64,000 bases of DNA from an uncultured Tateyamaria sp. (GTDB lineage Bacteria; Pseudomonadota; Alphaproteobacteria; Rhodobacterales; Rhodobacteraceae): positions 248,001-312,000 of the forward strand of contig CANMVD010000004.1 in assembly GCA_947501275.1 (NCBI GenBank). The letters run 5' to 3'. Positions 45,997-54,699 of this stretch are shown piece after piece; position 1 is the first letter of the stretch; each line of letters begins with the position of its first letter. Below the pieces are notes generated by a model. It saw nothing but the letters and a program-made list of their open reading frames with translations, had not been told where the DNA came from and did not search any database. The position numbers and the translations under genes are program-made.

Positions 45997-46652
45997 ACGA
46001 CGACAGCGCCCAAGACGATCTGGCCACACGGAAAATGCAGTTCCTCTATGCGCTGCGTTCTCGTGGCGTGACGGACCGTCGGGTGCTGCAAGCCATGGAA
46101 GAAATCGACCGTGGGCCCTTTGTGCGTGGGCTTTTTGCGGACCGCGCCTACGAAGACATGCCTTTGCCCATCGCCTGCGGGCAGACCATCAGCCAGCCAT
46201 CCGTTGTCGGGCTGATGACTCAGGCTCTGCAAATCACACCGCGCGACAAGGTACTCGAGATCGGCACCGGATCGGGCTATCAGGCCGCGATCCTCGCCAA
46301 ACTGGCGCGGCGGGTCTACACAATCGACCGCCACCGCCGGCTTGTGCACGAGGCCCGCGCCATCTTTGCCGAACTGGATTTGCACACGATCACGACCATC
46401 ACGGATGATGGCAGCCACGGGCTGCCCGATCAGGCCCCGTTTGATCGCATCATCGTCACCGCCGCAGCCGAAGATCCCCCCGGCCCACTTTTGGCGCAAC
46501 TCAAGGTCGGTGGCATAATGGTGCTGCCCGTGGGCCAATCGGACGCCGTGCAATCCCTGATCCGGGTGCGCAAACACGAAACGGGCCTCGAATATGATGA
46601 ATTGCGCGAGGTGCGCTTCGTGCCCCTGCTCGAGGGCTTGGGCAAAGAGTGA
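45993..46652 (+). CDS. pcm: Protein-L-isoaspartate O-methyltransferase
   Basis: Repairs isoaspartyl residues in damaged proteins. The 219-residue enzyme shows the family motif [16 protein letters not shown], then [15 protein letters not shown] and the post-II motif DRIIVTAAA. Coupled to surE by ATGA. The surE-pcm-nlpD order is the same as in enterobacteria. Confidence 0.96.
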   Translation: MNDDSAQDDLATRKMQFLYALRSRGVTDRRVLQAMEEIDRGPFVRGLFADRAYEDMPLPIACGQTISQPSVVGLMTQALQITPRDKVLEIGTGSGYQAAILAKLARRVYTIDRHRRLVHEARAIFAELDLHTITTITDDGSHGLPDQAPFDRIIVTAAAEDPPGPLLAQLKVGGIMVLPVGQSDAVQSLIRVRKHETGLEYDELREVRFVPLLEGLGKE

Positions 46653-46722
46653 AACTGGTGTAAAACACCGCCAAACCGAACAAGGTCTCCGCCACAGAGA
46701 GGCCCGGCAGAGGACAAAGCAG

Positions 46723-47925
46723 ATGACCCCGACGACGCATTCCACCCGGCGCATGCCGTTGATCCTTGCCACCTGCGGCTTGGCCGTGCTGGCCGCATGC
46801 GACGAACCGCTCGATTTTGATCTGCGCGGGATTGGAGGCGGCTTTACCACCGCGCAGGCAGCACAGAACGCGACTGAAAACCGCCCTCGCGCTGACAATC
46901 GCGGTGTGATCTCCTATCCCAACTATCAGGTGGCTGTGGCCAAACGCGGCGACACGCTTGCCGATGTGGCCAACCGCGTGGGCCTGCCAGCCAATGAGCT
47001 GGGCCAATTCAACGGTGTTGAAACCAACGTGCCCCTGCGTGAGGGCGAGATCATCGCGCTACCTCGACGCGTCAGTGAACCCTCGCCTGCCACCGGAGCT
47101 GTGACCACTGGGCCGATCCAACCCTCTGGTGTCGACGTCACGACATTGGCGGGCAGCGCAATTGATAACGCCGAGCCTACTCCTGTGACGGGCAGTACCC
47201 CGGTGGCCTTGCCCCAGACCGGACAGGAGCCCATCCGCCATCAGGTTGAACGTGGTGAAACGGCGTTCACCATCGCGCGCCTGTACCAGGTTCCGGTAAA
47301 GTCACTGGCCGAATGGAACGGGCTGGGTGCCGATTTTGCGGTACGTGACGGGCAATTCCTGTTGATCCCTGTGGCCCGTGTTGCCGCACCTGCGCGCGGC
47401 GCAGCGGCTGGCAGCGCCACAACCGCGCCCGGCCAAGGCAGCCCGACACCAACACCACCCAGTGCAACCCAAGCCCTGCCCCAGGACGACACCGGCCTGC
47501 CACAAGAAGCCGAAGAGATCGTGAACGCCCCCGCAGCCGATGTCGGCACCGTAGCGGCACCTAAGACAAGTTCAGAATTCTCCGTTCCGGTTGTGGGCAG
47601 CATTATCCGGCCCTACTCCAAAGGACGCAACGAAGGCATTGATATCAAAGCCGCACCAGGCACTCCGGTCAATGCAGCAGGCGCAGGCACCGTTGCCGCA
47701 ATCACCAAAAGCGCCGAAGGCATCCCCATTGTCGTGATCCGTCACGCAGGCAACCTGCTGACAGTCTATGCCAACGTGATCGACGTCAAAGTGGCCAAGG
47801 GGGACTCTGTCAGCAAGGGGCAAGCCATCGCCGCCCTGCGTGACAATGCCAACGACGCCTTTGTACATTTCGAGGTGCGTGACGGGTTCGACAGCGTCGA
47901 TCCCTCGCCGTTCCTCGAAGGCTAA
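46723..47925 (+). CDS. nlpD: NlpD-like lipoprotein, LysM plus degenerate LytM (M23) domain
   Basis: A 400-residue lipoprotein with lipobox LAAC, two LysM peptidoglycan-binding domains (YQVAVAKRGDTLADVA and RHQVERGETAFTIA), an alanine/proline-rich linker and a C-terminal M23 fold. The zinc ligands are lost: GRNEGID where active enzymes have a histidine, and FVHFEVR where they have HxH. It should therefore act like E. coli NlpD as an activator of cell-wall amidases in division. AGAGGA precedes the start. Confidence 0.92.
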   Translation: MTPTTHSTRRMPLILATCGLAVLAACDEPLDFDLRGIGGGFTTAQAAQNATENRPRADNRGVISYPNYQVAVAKRGDTLADVANRVGLPANELGQFNGVETNVPLREGEIIALPRRVSEPSPATGAVTTGPIQPSGVDVTTLAGSAIDNAEPTPVTGSTPVALPQTGQEPIRHQVERGETAFTIARLYQVPVKSLAEWNGLGADFAVRDGQFLLIPVARVAAPARGAAAGSATTAPGQGSPTPTPPSATQALPQDDTGLPQEAEEIVNAPAADVGTVAAPKTSSEFSVPVVGSIIRPYSKGRNEGIDIKAAPGTPVNAAGAGTVAAITKSAEGIPIVVIRHAGNLLTVYANVIDVKVAKGDSVSKGQAIAALRDNANDAFVHFEVRDGFDSVDPSPFLEG

Positions 47926-47971
47926 CGGCGCGTCACTCCAAAGGGTCGAACCTTAACAGAATAAGACACTC

Positions 47972-48010
47972 TTGCGGCGGATACCCGAAAAACGGGTAAA
48001 TCCGCCGCAA
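47972..48010. repeat. Large perfect-arm inverted repeat after nlpD
   Basis: TTGCGGCGGAT (47972-47982) pairs with ATCCGCCGCAA (48000-48010); inside it ACCCG (47983-47987) pairs with CGGGT (47993-47997) around AAAAA. There is a two-base bulge (AA). The T-run is weak (TTGTCTCAATATTT follows), so it may be a terminator for nlpD or a protein-binding site before the Hint gene. Confidence 0.7.
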
Positions 48011-48120
48011 TTGTCTCAATATTTCCCAGAATTTATCGCAAACGGCACCGTATCGCCCTCAGGTCGCCGCGTTGCTTGGGCAGAAACAATCCAACGAAAC
48101 AAGCTGGATTGGTTCACGCC

Positions 48121-49164
48121 ATGCCCGTCTTTTACGGATACACAAACGCGCTGCTCGGAACGCAAACGACCGTCAACGGAGCCGCGAACAACTATGCCTT
48201 CGCCCCAACGGGGACGTGGAGCTATTCCGGCAACACAACATATTTCGTCGTCGAGGAGAACGACGGCGCAACCGTGTTCAATGGCGATGGCGATGTAAAC
48301 GAATTTGTCGACCCCAACGAACGCTTTGGCGGCGCATGGGAACAGACGGCTGTTGTCGAAGGGACCGAACGGCAAATCATCTGGGATTACACCTTTACCG
48401 TCACAGATGGGACAACCACATGGCGCATCGGCGTCATTGATGTCGATCTCAACAATGACAACGATCTGAACGATGGTGCAGATGCGTCCGCCTCGGACGA
48501 AGACGGCTATTTCCTGGTCTTCCCCGACGGTATGCCCCCACCAGACACAGATCTCACCATCGGTGGTATCGTCGAAAACGACGACAGCACCCCGCATATC
48601 GGGCTTGGTGCATCCGTTGTGTGCTTTGCCGCGGGTACACTGATCGACACGCCAGACGGGCCGCGGGCCGTCGAAACACTTGCGCCCGATGATGTTGTGC
48701 TGACGGCCAGTGCCGGGGCACAACCGATCCGTTGGGCAGGTGCCACGACAGTGGTCGCGCAGCGTGATCTTGCCCCTATCGTGATTTCCAAAGGAACGCT
48801 CGGCAACGAACGCGATCTTGTAGTGTCACCCCAGCATTGTGTCTTGCTCAACGATTGGCGGGCCGAGTTGCTCTATGGGCAAGACGAGGTGCTGGTCAGG
48901 GCCGTTGATCTGCTGGGCATGGACGGTGTCTATCGCAAACCCGGCGGGTTGGTGACCTACTGCCACATCCTGCTCGACAACCACCACGTCGTTTGCGCAC
49001 ACGGGATCTGGAGCGAAACGCTTTATCCCGGATCTGTTACAATGGCGACGGTCGATCCAAGTGCCCAGGCCGAGATTGCAAAACTGTTTCCGGATCTGGC
49101 AGCCTATGGGCCCAAAGCGGCCCCCTGTCTGCGCCAATTTGAGGCACAGGTGCTGGCGGCTTAA
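48121..49164 (+). CDS. Hint-domain protein, active-site residues intact
   Basis: A 347-residue protein. The N-terminal half is beta-rich with calcium-type acidic runs (DVDLNNDNDLND). From about residue 175 a Hint domain begins at VCFAAGTLIDTPDG with the nucleophile cysteine, and the histidine block reads VSPQHCVLL. These features fit intein/hedgehog-like self-processing; no catalytic terminal asparagine is obvious. It probably belongs to the RTX-like secreted proteins of roseobacters, although no signal peptide is present. The gene overlaps the DUF815 gene by 4 bases at the 3' ends. Start 48121 chosen over an in-frame ATG at 48076 by fit to the beta-rich domain. Confidence 0.8.
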   Translation: MPVFYGYTNALLGTQTTVNGAANNYAFAPTGTWSYSGNTTYFVVEENDGATVFNGDGDVNEFVDPNERFGGAWEQTAVVEGTERQIIWDYTFTVTDGTTTWRIGVIDVDLNNDNDLNDGADASASDEDGYFLVFPDGMPPPDTDLTIGGIVENDDSTPHIGLGASVVCFAAGTLIDTPDGPRAVETLAPDDVVLTASAGAQPIRWAGATTVVAQRDLAPIVISKGTLGNERDLVVSPQHCVLLNDWRAELLYGQDEVLVRAVDLLGMDGVYRKPGGLVTYCHILLDNHHVVCAHGIWSETLYPGSVTMATVDPSAQAEIAKLFPDLAAYGPKAAPCLRQFEAQVLAA

Positions 49165-50003
49165 ACGCTGACGCCGCGACGTCCCGCCAAATCGCAGAAA
49201 TACTGCCATGCCACGCGGCCCGAGCGAGAGCCGCGCGTCGCCTGCCATTCAATGGCTTCAGCCCACAGCGTGTCCTCGTCAATATCGACACCATAGGCCG
49301 CACAATAGCCCCGGATCATCGCCAGATACTGATCCTGATCGCAGGCATGAAAGCCCAACCACAATCCAAATCGATCTGACAGGCTGACCTTCTCTTCGAC
49401 AGCTTCCGACGGATTGATGGCACTGCCACGCTCGTTTTCGATCATGTCGCGTGGCATGAGGTGGCGTCGGTTCGACGTCGCATAAAGGATCACGTTGTCC
49501 GGACGCCCCTCGATTCCGCCGTCCAGCACTGCCTTGAGGGATTTATAGTGCTGATCATCATGCGAGAAACTGAGGTCGTCGCAAAACAGCACAAACCGCT
49601 CGGCAGGTGCAGCGCGCAGCACGTTCAGCAATCGGCCAACCGTCGGCAAATCCTCACGGTGCAATTCCACAATTTTAAGGTGCGGAAACTCGACTTCAAG
49701 TGCGCCATGTATTGCCTTGACAAGGCTGGATTTTCCCATGCCTCGCGAACCCCACAACAGGGCATTGTTGGCCGGCAGGCCCTTGGCAAACTGACGGGTG
49801 TTGGCAAGCAACGTATCGCGCGAACGATCCACCCCCAACAGCAACTCCAAAGGCACACGGGACACATGCGGCACCGGCAACAAACTATCCGGGTCTGCCT
49901 GCCACACGAAGGCGGATGCAGATGCAAAATCCGGAACCGGCAAAGGCGCCGGAGACATCCGCTCAAGCGCCGCCGCGATACGGTCCATTGGGTCGTCTAT
50001 CAC
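49161..50003 (-). CDS. DUF815 family AAA ATPase, GTG start
   Basis: A 280-residue AAA+ ATPase with Walker A WGSRGMGKSSLVKA, Walker B VLFCDDLSFS and sensor YATSNRRHLMP. DUF815 proteins are found in many bacteria; their function is unknown. The start is GTG, overlapping the tatC stop (GTGA), so it is translated with the Tat operon. Its 3' end overlaps the convergent Hint gene. Confidence 0.88.
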   Translation of the reverse strand: MIDDPMDRIAAALERMSPAPLPVPDFASASAFVWQADPDSLLPVPHVSRVPLELLLGVDRSRDTLLANTRQFAKGLPANNALLWGSRGMGKSSLVKAIHGALEVEFPHLKIVELHREDLPTVGRLLNVLRAAPAERFVLFCDDLSFSHDDQHYKSLKAVLDGGIEGRPDNVILYATSNRRHLMPRDMIENERGSAINPSEAVEEKVSLSDRFGLWLGFHACDQDQYLAMIRGYCAAYGVDIDEDTLWAEAIEWQATRGSRSGRVAWQYFCDLAGRRGVSV

Positions 50004-50899
50004 TTCAGGTCATCCTCGGCGATGTCGCCCAAGTCATCTTCCTCATCGTCGAAATAGCCCTCTTCGCGCAGTTTCGCGTCGCGCTGCTTTTCCACGCGGC
50101 GCACAAGGAAAATGGAAATTTCGTACAACCCGTAGACGACGGTAAACAGGATCAACTGCGTGATGACATCCGGCGGCGTCACGACAGCTGCCAAGACCAG
50201 AATGCCCACCATCGCGTATTTGCGCACGTTGGCCAGACCCTCGGAGCTCACCAGCCCGGCCTTGCCCATCAGGGTCAGCAACACGGGCAACTGAAAGCAA
50301 AGACCAAAGGCCATGATGAATTTCAGCGTGATATCAAGGCTTTCGTTGACCTTGCCATTAAAGACGATGGTTGGCCCCGTCCCCGGCTCCGATGCAGTTC
50401 CCAGAATTGAGGCAAACATCGAAGACGCATCAGCAAAGCCCAGTAGGAAGCGCATCGCGAGCGGTGTCACCACAAACTGGGCAAAGCTCGCGCCCAGAAT
50501 GAACATCGCCGGTGACGCAATGAGAAAAGGCAGAAATGCGTTCTTTTCCTGCCGGTACAATCCCGGTGCCACAAAGCGCCACATCTGGAATCCGATCACC
50601 GGAAAGGCGATGCCAAAACCAAAGACCATGGACACACGAAACAGCGTAAACAGATATTCCTGAGGGCTGGTGTATTGGAAGGTGGGTGACGGATCACCCA
50701 ATGATCTCAATGTGTTCTCGATCGGTTCGAGCAGGAATTCAAGCACATGAGCTGCGATGAACTCGCCTTGAATAGGGATGAAAAAGATTGTGATCGCCGC
50801 GATAAAGGCCAGAACCGACCGGATCAGCCGCGTGCGCAACTCCGCCAGATGCTCGATCAACGGGGCTGCTGAATTGTCGATGTCTTCGCTCTGGCTCAT
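50000..50899 (-). CDS. tatC: Twin-arginine translocase subunit TatC
   Basis: Receptor for twin-arginine signal peptides, an inner-membrane protein of 299 residues with six transmembrane helices. The family start is [15 protein letters not shown], and the motif [15 protein letters not shown] is present. Long acidic C-terminal tail, which differs from E. coli TatC. It overlaps tatB (ATGA). Confidence 0.97.
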   Translation of the reverse strand: MSQSEDIDNSAAPLIEHLAELRTRLIRSVLAFIAAITIFFIPIQGEFIAAHVLEFLLEPIENTLRSLGDPSPTFQYTSPQEYLFTLFRVSMVFGFGIAFPVIGFQMWRFVAPGLYRQEKNAFLPFLIASPAMFILGASFAQFVVTPLAMRFLLGFADASSMFASILGTASEPGTGPTIVFNGKVNESLDITLKFIMAFGLCFQLPVLLTLMGKAGLVSSEGLANVRKYAMVGILVLAAVVTPPDVITQLILFTVVYGLYEISIFLVRRVEKQRDAKLREEGYFDDEEDDLGDIAEDDLK

Positions 50900-51378
50900 C
50901 CGCTCTCTTTCGGGCTTTGCGCCGCGCTTTCCGCCTCAAGGCGTTCGGCCGTCTTGAGGGCCTCTGCCGCCTCGCGGGCTTTGGCTTCGGCTTGCGAACG
51001 GGCTGTGGCGGCCTCGATTTTCTTGGACATGGCTTGGCGTTCGGCGGTCTGCTTTGCCTTTTCGGCGGCCATCTTGCCGGTCTCGCTGTTTGGATCGAGA
51101 TCGCTGAGCGAAGATGTCACATCCCGCGCCGCCTCCTTCACGCCATCCATGGCCGACCCGACTGGATTGGTCGCAGAGCGTATCGTCTGCTGCAGATCCC
51201 GCACACCGCTTTCATCCGCCGCCTGATTCATGGCCGAAGAAAACTCACGCGCCATGCCTTTCGCCTTGCCCACAAAGCGACCGACCTGGCGAAACACCAT
51301 AGGCAAGTCCTTGGGGCCAATCACGATCAGCGCCACAATCCCGATGACAAGAAGTTCGGCCAGACCAAGGTCGAACAT
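50896..51378 (-). CDS. tatB: Twin-arginine translocase subunit TatB
   Basis: A 160-residue protein with an N-terminal membrane helix ([21 protein letters not shown], cut: [16 protein letters not shown]), the GP hinge and an amphipathic helix, then a long alanine/lysine-rich coiled tail. TatB helps TatC recognise substrates. It starts three bases after the tatA stop. Confidence 0.95.
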   Translation of the reverse strand: MFDLGLAELLVIGIVALIVIGPKDLPMVFRQVGRFVGKAKGMAREFSSAMNQAADESGVRDLQQTIRSATNPVGSAMDGVKEAARDVTSSLSDLDPNSETGKMAAEKAKQTAERQAMSKKIEAATARSQAEAKAREAAEALKTAERLEAESAAQSPKESG

Positions 51379-51381
51379 TGC

Positions 51382-51612
51382 TTAGGCCTTGTCTTTGTCA
51401 GTCTCGACCGTCGTGTCGGGCGTGATATCCTTGGCCGCTTCGGCGTCTGCCGCCTCAAGCTCTTCCTTGCCCTCGTTCACACCTTTCTTGAACGACGTAA
51501 TGCCCTTGCCGACTTCGCCCATCAGGCTCGAAATTTTGCCACGGCCAAACAGAACCAACACCACAACCGCAATCAGCAGCAGGCCCGGCAGTCCGATATT
51601 TCCAATTCCCAT
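51382..51612 (-). CDS. tatA: Twin-arginine translocase subunit TatA
   Basis: A 76-residue pore-forming subunit with membrane helix (LPGLLLIAVVVLVLFG), the FGRGKISSLMGEVGKGI amphipathic helix and an acidic C-terminus. First gene of the tatABC-DUF815 operon; GGGAG precedes the ATG. Confidence 0.95.
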   Translation of the reverse strand: MGIGNIGLPGLLLIAVVVLVLFGRGKISSLMGEVGKGITSFKKGVNEGKEELEAADAEAAKDITPDTTVETDKDKA

Positions 51613-51754
51613 GTCATATCTCCCATATGAGGCGACGCGGATGTCACCCTGTCGAACGTTGTTCTATGCACCCAATGCGCAGCCGAGAAGTCATGGGCGC
51701 CCATTCCGCCAGGCGATGCGCAAAAAATCCGCAACTTTTTCGTCTGGCGCGCAT

Positions 51755-51780
51755 CCAACTGACAGGTTAGTGTCAGTTGG
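51755..51780. promoter_or_regulatory. Operator-like inverted repeat at the WYL regulator locus
   Basis: CCAACTGACA (51755-51764), six bases, TGTCAGTTGG (51771-51780): perfect 10-bp arms. A third half-site TGTCA follows at 51785-51789. It precedes the small ABM-like gene and the WYL regulator gene, about 45 bases from the first start. A similar CTGACA..TGTCAG pair lies at 61100-61116. Confidence 0.65.
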
Positions 51781-51823
51781 ACCCTGTCAAACCCGCCCCA
51801 TCAACACATGATGGGAGAAAATC

Positions 51824-52126
51824 ATGACAATGACTGCCGAAATCGTTACCTTCCGCCTCATCGAGGGATCAGACACAACAGCCTTTCGGCGCGCCGCGGC
51901 GGATATGGAACCGCTTTTGCGCGACGCGGGCGGCATGATCCGCCGCACTCTCAGCGTTGATGCTGACGGGCTGTGGACAGATCATATTCTGTGGTCCTCC
52001 ATGGACACCGCCCAAGCTGCGGCACAACAGATCATGGCCAACCCGGCCGCTGCCCCGTTCATGCAAATGATCGACGAACCTACCGCTCAGATGCGCCACG
52101 CAATGGTGCAGATCCAACAGGAGTGA
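51824..52126 (+). CDS. Small dimeric alpha/beta-barrel-like protein
   Basis: A 100-residue soluble protein, TAEIVTFRLIEGSDTTAFRRA at the start (here split: EIVTFRLIEG and DTTAFRRA). The pattern fits an antibiotic-biosynthesis-monooxygenase-like dimeric barrel, as expected for a gene paired with a WYL regulator. GGGAGAAA precedes the start. It is 1 base from the regulator gene. Function unknown. Confidence 0.7.
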   Translation: MTMTAEIVTFRLIEGSDTTAFRRAAADMEPLLRDAGGMIRRTLSVDADGLWTDHILWSSMDTAQAAAQQIMANPAAAPFMQMIDEPTAQMRHAMVQIQQE

Positions 52127-52127
52127 C

Positions 52128-52799
52128 ATGCGTCGCACCGACCGCCTCTTTGACATCATCCAGATCCTGCGCGACGGCAAATTGCACCGCGCGCAGGACA
52201 TCGCTGAGGCATGCGAGGTGTCGGTGCGCACCATTTACCGCGACATGGACACGTTGGTCGCTTCCGGCGTGCCCGTGTCAGGCGAGCGCGGCGTTGGCTA
52301 TATGATCACAGAAGCGATCAGCCTGCCGCCCCTCACCCTGACCACAGCCGAACTGGAGGCGATGAACCTCGGAATGGCCATCGTCGCCGAAGCTGCAGAT
52401 GACACCCTCAAGTCCGCCGCTGCCTCGCTGGCCGACAAGATCGATGCGGTCCTGCCCGAACGCACCATCGCCGAAGCAGACAAATGGAAGTTCGCGGTCT
52501 ATCCCTTTGCGGACGCTGTGCGCGGCTTTGGCCAGATGCCTACCTTGCGTGCCGCGATCCGTGCACGGCAAAAGCTGAAGATGACCTATCATTCCAAGGG
52601 AGACCGGATCACAACACGCACGATCCGCCCGTTGCATATGGAGTATTGGGGACGGGTCTGGACCCTGACCTGCTGGTGCGAACTGCGCAACGACTTCAGA
52701 GTGTTCCGCGTCGACCTCATTCAATCCGCCGAAGCGTTGCCGGAAATGTTCGTGGACGAGCCCGGAAAAACGCTCAGCGACTACGACCCAAATTTATGA
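52128..52799 (+). CDS. YafY-type HTH/WYL transcriptional regulator
   Basis: A 223-residue regulator. An N-terminal HTH (RAQDIAEACEVSVRTIYRDMD) is followed by a WYL-type ligand domain (MTYHSKGDRITTRTIRPLHM). The group usually binds an inverted repeat next to its own gene, and one is present at 51755. It follows the small barrel-like protein gene by one base (TGACATG), so the two form an operon likely to be autoregulated. Confidence 0.88.
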   Translation: MRRTDRLFDIIQILRDGKLHRAQDIAEACEVSVRTIYRDMDTLVASGVPVSGERGVGYMITEAISLPPLTLTTAELEAMNLGMAIVAEAADDTLKSAAASLADKIDAVLPERTIAEADKWKFAVYPFADAVRGFGQMPTLRAAIRARQKLKMTYHSKGDRITTRTIRPLHMEYWGRVWTLTCWCELRNDFRVFRVDLIQSAEALPEMFVDEPGKTLSDYDPNL

Positions 52800-52824
52800 A
52801 ACAATCCACGGTGTGTCAGGCCAT

Positions 52825-52877
52825 GGGTCGGTGGGCGGGCGCATTTGCCCATCGGGCAAACAGAGCCGCCCATCGAC
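52825..52877. repeat. Nested palindromic element, copy 2 (convergent junction)
   Basis: GTCGGTGGGCGG, GCGCA, TTTGCCC, ATC, GGGCAAA, CAGAG, CCGCCCATCGAC. Outer arms match at 11 of 12 positions and inner arms match perfectly. It lies between the WYL gene and the Lin0512 gene, reaching the latter's stop. Copy 1 is at 36717. A 13-base fragment (GGGTCGGTGGGCG) recurs at 56138. Confidence 0.65.
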
Positions 52878-53212
52878 TACCGTTTGGGCAGGAACACCTC
52901 AATCGCGGCCACAGCCATCACCGCCACATCACCCGCCACAGGGACATCCAAACCACCCTTCTCGGCCACAACCTCAACCGATCCGTAAGGCAGCAACCCG
53001 GCGATCACGTCCACATCCACCGCCTCGGGACGCGGCGCACCGATATGCACAACCACACGCATCGTGTCCCGGTCCACACCCAACGTGCCGAAGATGGGCA
53101 GGGACGCACCCTGCAACGCTTGCTCTACTGCGCGGCGCGCCGCCTTGGTGTCATCACAGCCATGCAGATCAACCCCTTGGGCCATCTCGATGATCAGGCG
53201 TTGCTCGCTCAT
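52877..53212 (-). CDS. Lin0512 family protein, paralogue 2
   Basis: A 111-residue protein of the Lin0512 family, matched by recalled pattern: LIIEMAQGVDLHG, then a block VVVHIGAPRPEAVD and LPYGSVEVVAEKGGLDV. It is homologous to the next gene upstream; the two overlap by 4 bases. The family has no established function. Members are small, likely oligomeric, cytoplasmic. Confidence 0.75.
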   Translation of the reverse strand: MSEQRLIIEMAQGVDLHGCDDTKAARRAVEQALQGASLPIFGTLGVDRDTMRVVVHIGAPRPEAVDVDVIAGLLPYGSVEVVAEKGGLDVPVAGDVAVMAVAAIEVFLPKR

Positions 53213-53550
53213 GCCGCACCCTCCACCGAAACAATCAACGCAGCCTGCGCCATGACAGTTGGATTGCCGACTCCCTCGGGGCGCACCACGTCCAGCCCCC
53301 CATGCTCCACAACAAAAGTAGTCGCTCCGTACGGAAACACCTCAGCCAGCACAGACGTGTCAACGAGGTCAGGTTGAGCGCAGCCAATGCGCACCTCAAT
53401 GCGCATGTCTTCCTTCTCAACCCCCATATATTCCGCCAAGTTGATCGAATTGCGCCACAAGGCGGCACGCACCGCGCGGGCCGCAGCCTCGGTGTAGCTG
53501 CCCCTGCGCAACGATGTGCCAAGGCCAAATTCCACTATCATCGGTCCCAT
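53209..53550 (-). CDS. Lin0512 family protein, paralogue 1
   Basis: A 113-residue paralogue: MIVEFGLGTSLRRGSY, then IEVRIGCAQPDLVD and FPYGATTFVVEHGGLDVV. The start at 53550 overlaps the ABC ATPase stop (TGATG). Together with its neighbour it looks like a heteromeric pair, each conserving a (P)YG..VVE.GGLDV block. Confidence 0.75.
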   Translation of the reverse strand: MGPMIVEFGLGTSLRRGSYTEAAARAVRAALWRNSINLAEYMGVEKEDMRIEVRIGCAQPDLVDTSVLAEVFPYGATTFVVEHGGLDVVRPEGVGNPTVMAQAALIVSVEGAA

Positions 53551-54641
53551 CAGCTCTCTCCTTCGGCGCCAAAGACAAAACACTTGTCCCGGCGAATACG
53601 CAGCCACATCACCGTATCGCGGGCCGGCAGAAACACCCCCGGTACGGTCGCCTTCATGACCGCACCATCATTCAGTCGAAACTCGACAAGGCTTTCATTG
53701 CCCAAAAACCGTGCCCGCACCACATGGGCCTGCGCAGCGGTACCTTCGGCTGGTGTCGGTGCGGGGCCAACGCCCGCGCGATCAAAATCAATCTTCACGT
53801 GCTGGGGGCGGAACACAATGTCGACTGCAGTGCCGTCCGTTACGCCGGGTGCCAAAAAACGACCGAAGGGCGTCATCGCCAGCGCCCCCTCAACACGGGC
53901 GCGCAGGCGATTGGCATCGGAGAAAAAAGCCACAGCAGCCCGATCCGCAGGGCGGGTATAGACATTGTAAGGCGCACCTTGCTGCACGATGCGACCATCG
54001 CGCATCAGTGCAATTTCGTCGGCCATCCGCATGGCCTCGTCAGGCTCATGGGTGACCAGCAAGACGGCCGTGTCTTCTTCTTTCAGAATGGCAAGTGTCT
54101 CATCGCGGATGCCATCGCGCAGGCGGTTATCAAGGCCGGAGAACGGCTCGTCCATCAGCATGATGCGTGGACGCGGGGCCAATGCGCGGGCCAAAGCGAC
54201 GCGTTGCTGCTCCCCTCCCGACAGCTGGTGAGGGTAAGCATCAATAAAGCGGCCCATGCGCACCCGTTCCAGCATCTCTTCGATGCGCGCGCGTTTCTCA
54301 GCACTTGTCCCGCGCAGGCCATAGGCGACATTGTCAGCCACGGACAGGTGCGGGAACAGGGCAAAATCCTGAAACATCAGGCCAATTTCGCGCCGCTCCG
54401 GGGGCACGCGAAAGCGTGTGTCGCAAATGAGGGAGCCATCGACGTATATCTCGCCCGTGTCCTGCATCTCGACACCGGCAATCATGCGCAAGGTCGTGGA
54501 TTTGCCGCAGCCCGAGGGACCAAGCAGGCAAGTCAATTGGCCGGGCAAGATCGACAGGCTCACGTCGTCCACAACCTTGCGCCCGGCAAAACTGCGCACA
54601 AGGTTGCGAATTTCCAGCCGCGGCGGAGTCACAGGGTCCAC
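53550..54641 (-). CDS. ABC transporter ATP-binding protein (FbpC/PotA-like), orphan
   Basis: A 363-residue ATPase with Walker A GPSGCGKSTT, signature LSGGEQQRVALARAL, Walker B IMLMDEPFSGLD and a C-terminal TOBE-type domain, as in iron, spermidine or thiamine importers. The start is GTG with AAAGG upstream. There is no permease or binding protein adjacent; instead it is coupled to the Lin0512 genes and downstream of a sodium symporter. The substrate is unknown. Confidence 0.88.
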   Translation of the reverse strand: MDPVTPPRLEIRNLVRSFAGRKVVDDVSLSILPGQLTCLLGPSGCGKSTTLRMIAGVEMQDTGEIYVDGSLICDTRFRVPPERREIGLMFQDFALFPHLSVADNVAYGLRGTSAEKRARIEEMLERVRMGRFIDAYPHQLSGGEQQRVALARALAPRPRIMLMDEPFSGLDNRLRDGIRDETLAILKEEDTAVLLVTHEPDEAMRMADEIALMRDGRIVQQGAPYNVYTRPADRAAVAFFSDANRLRARVEGALAMTPFGRFLAPGVTDGTAVDIVFRPQHVKIDFDRAGVGPAPTPAEGTAAQAHVVRARFLGNESLVEFRLNDGAVMKATVPGVFLPARDTVMWLRIRRDKCFVFGAEGES

Positions 54642-54699
54642 AGAGTCAGCCTTTTTCCGATCAGGACGATCGGTCCCAGATAAAAACAGTCAGGAACTA

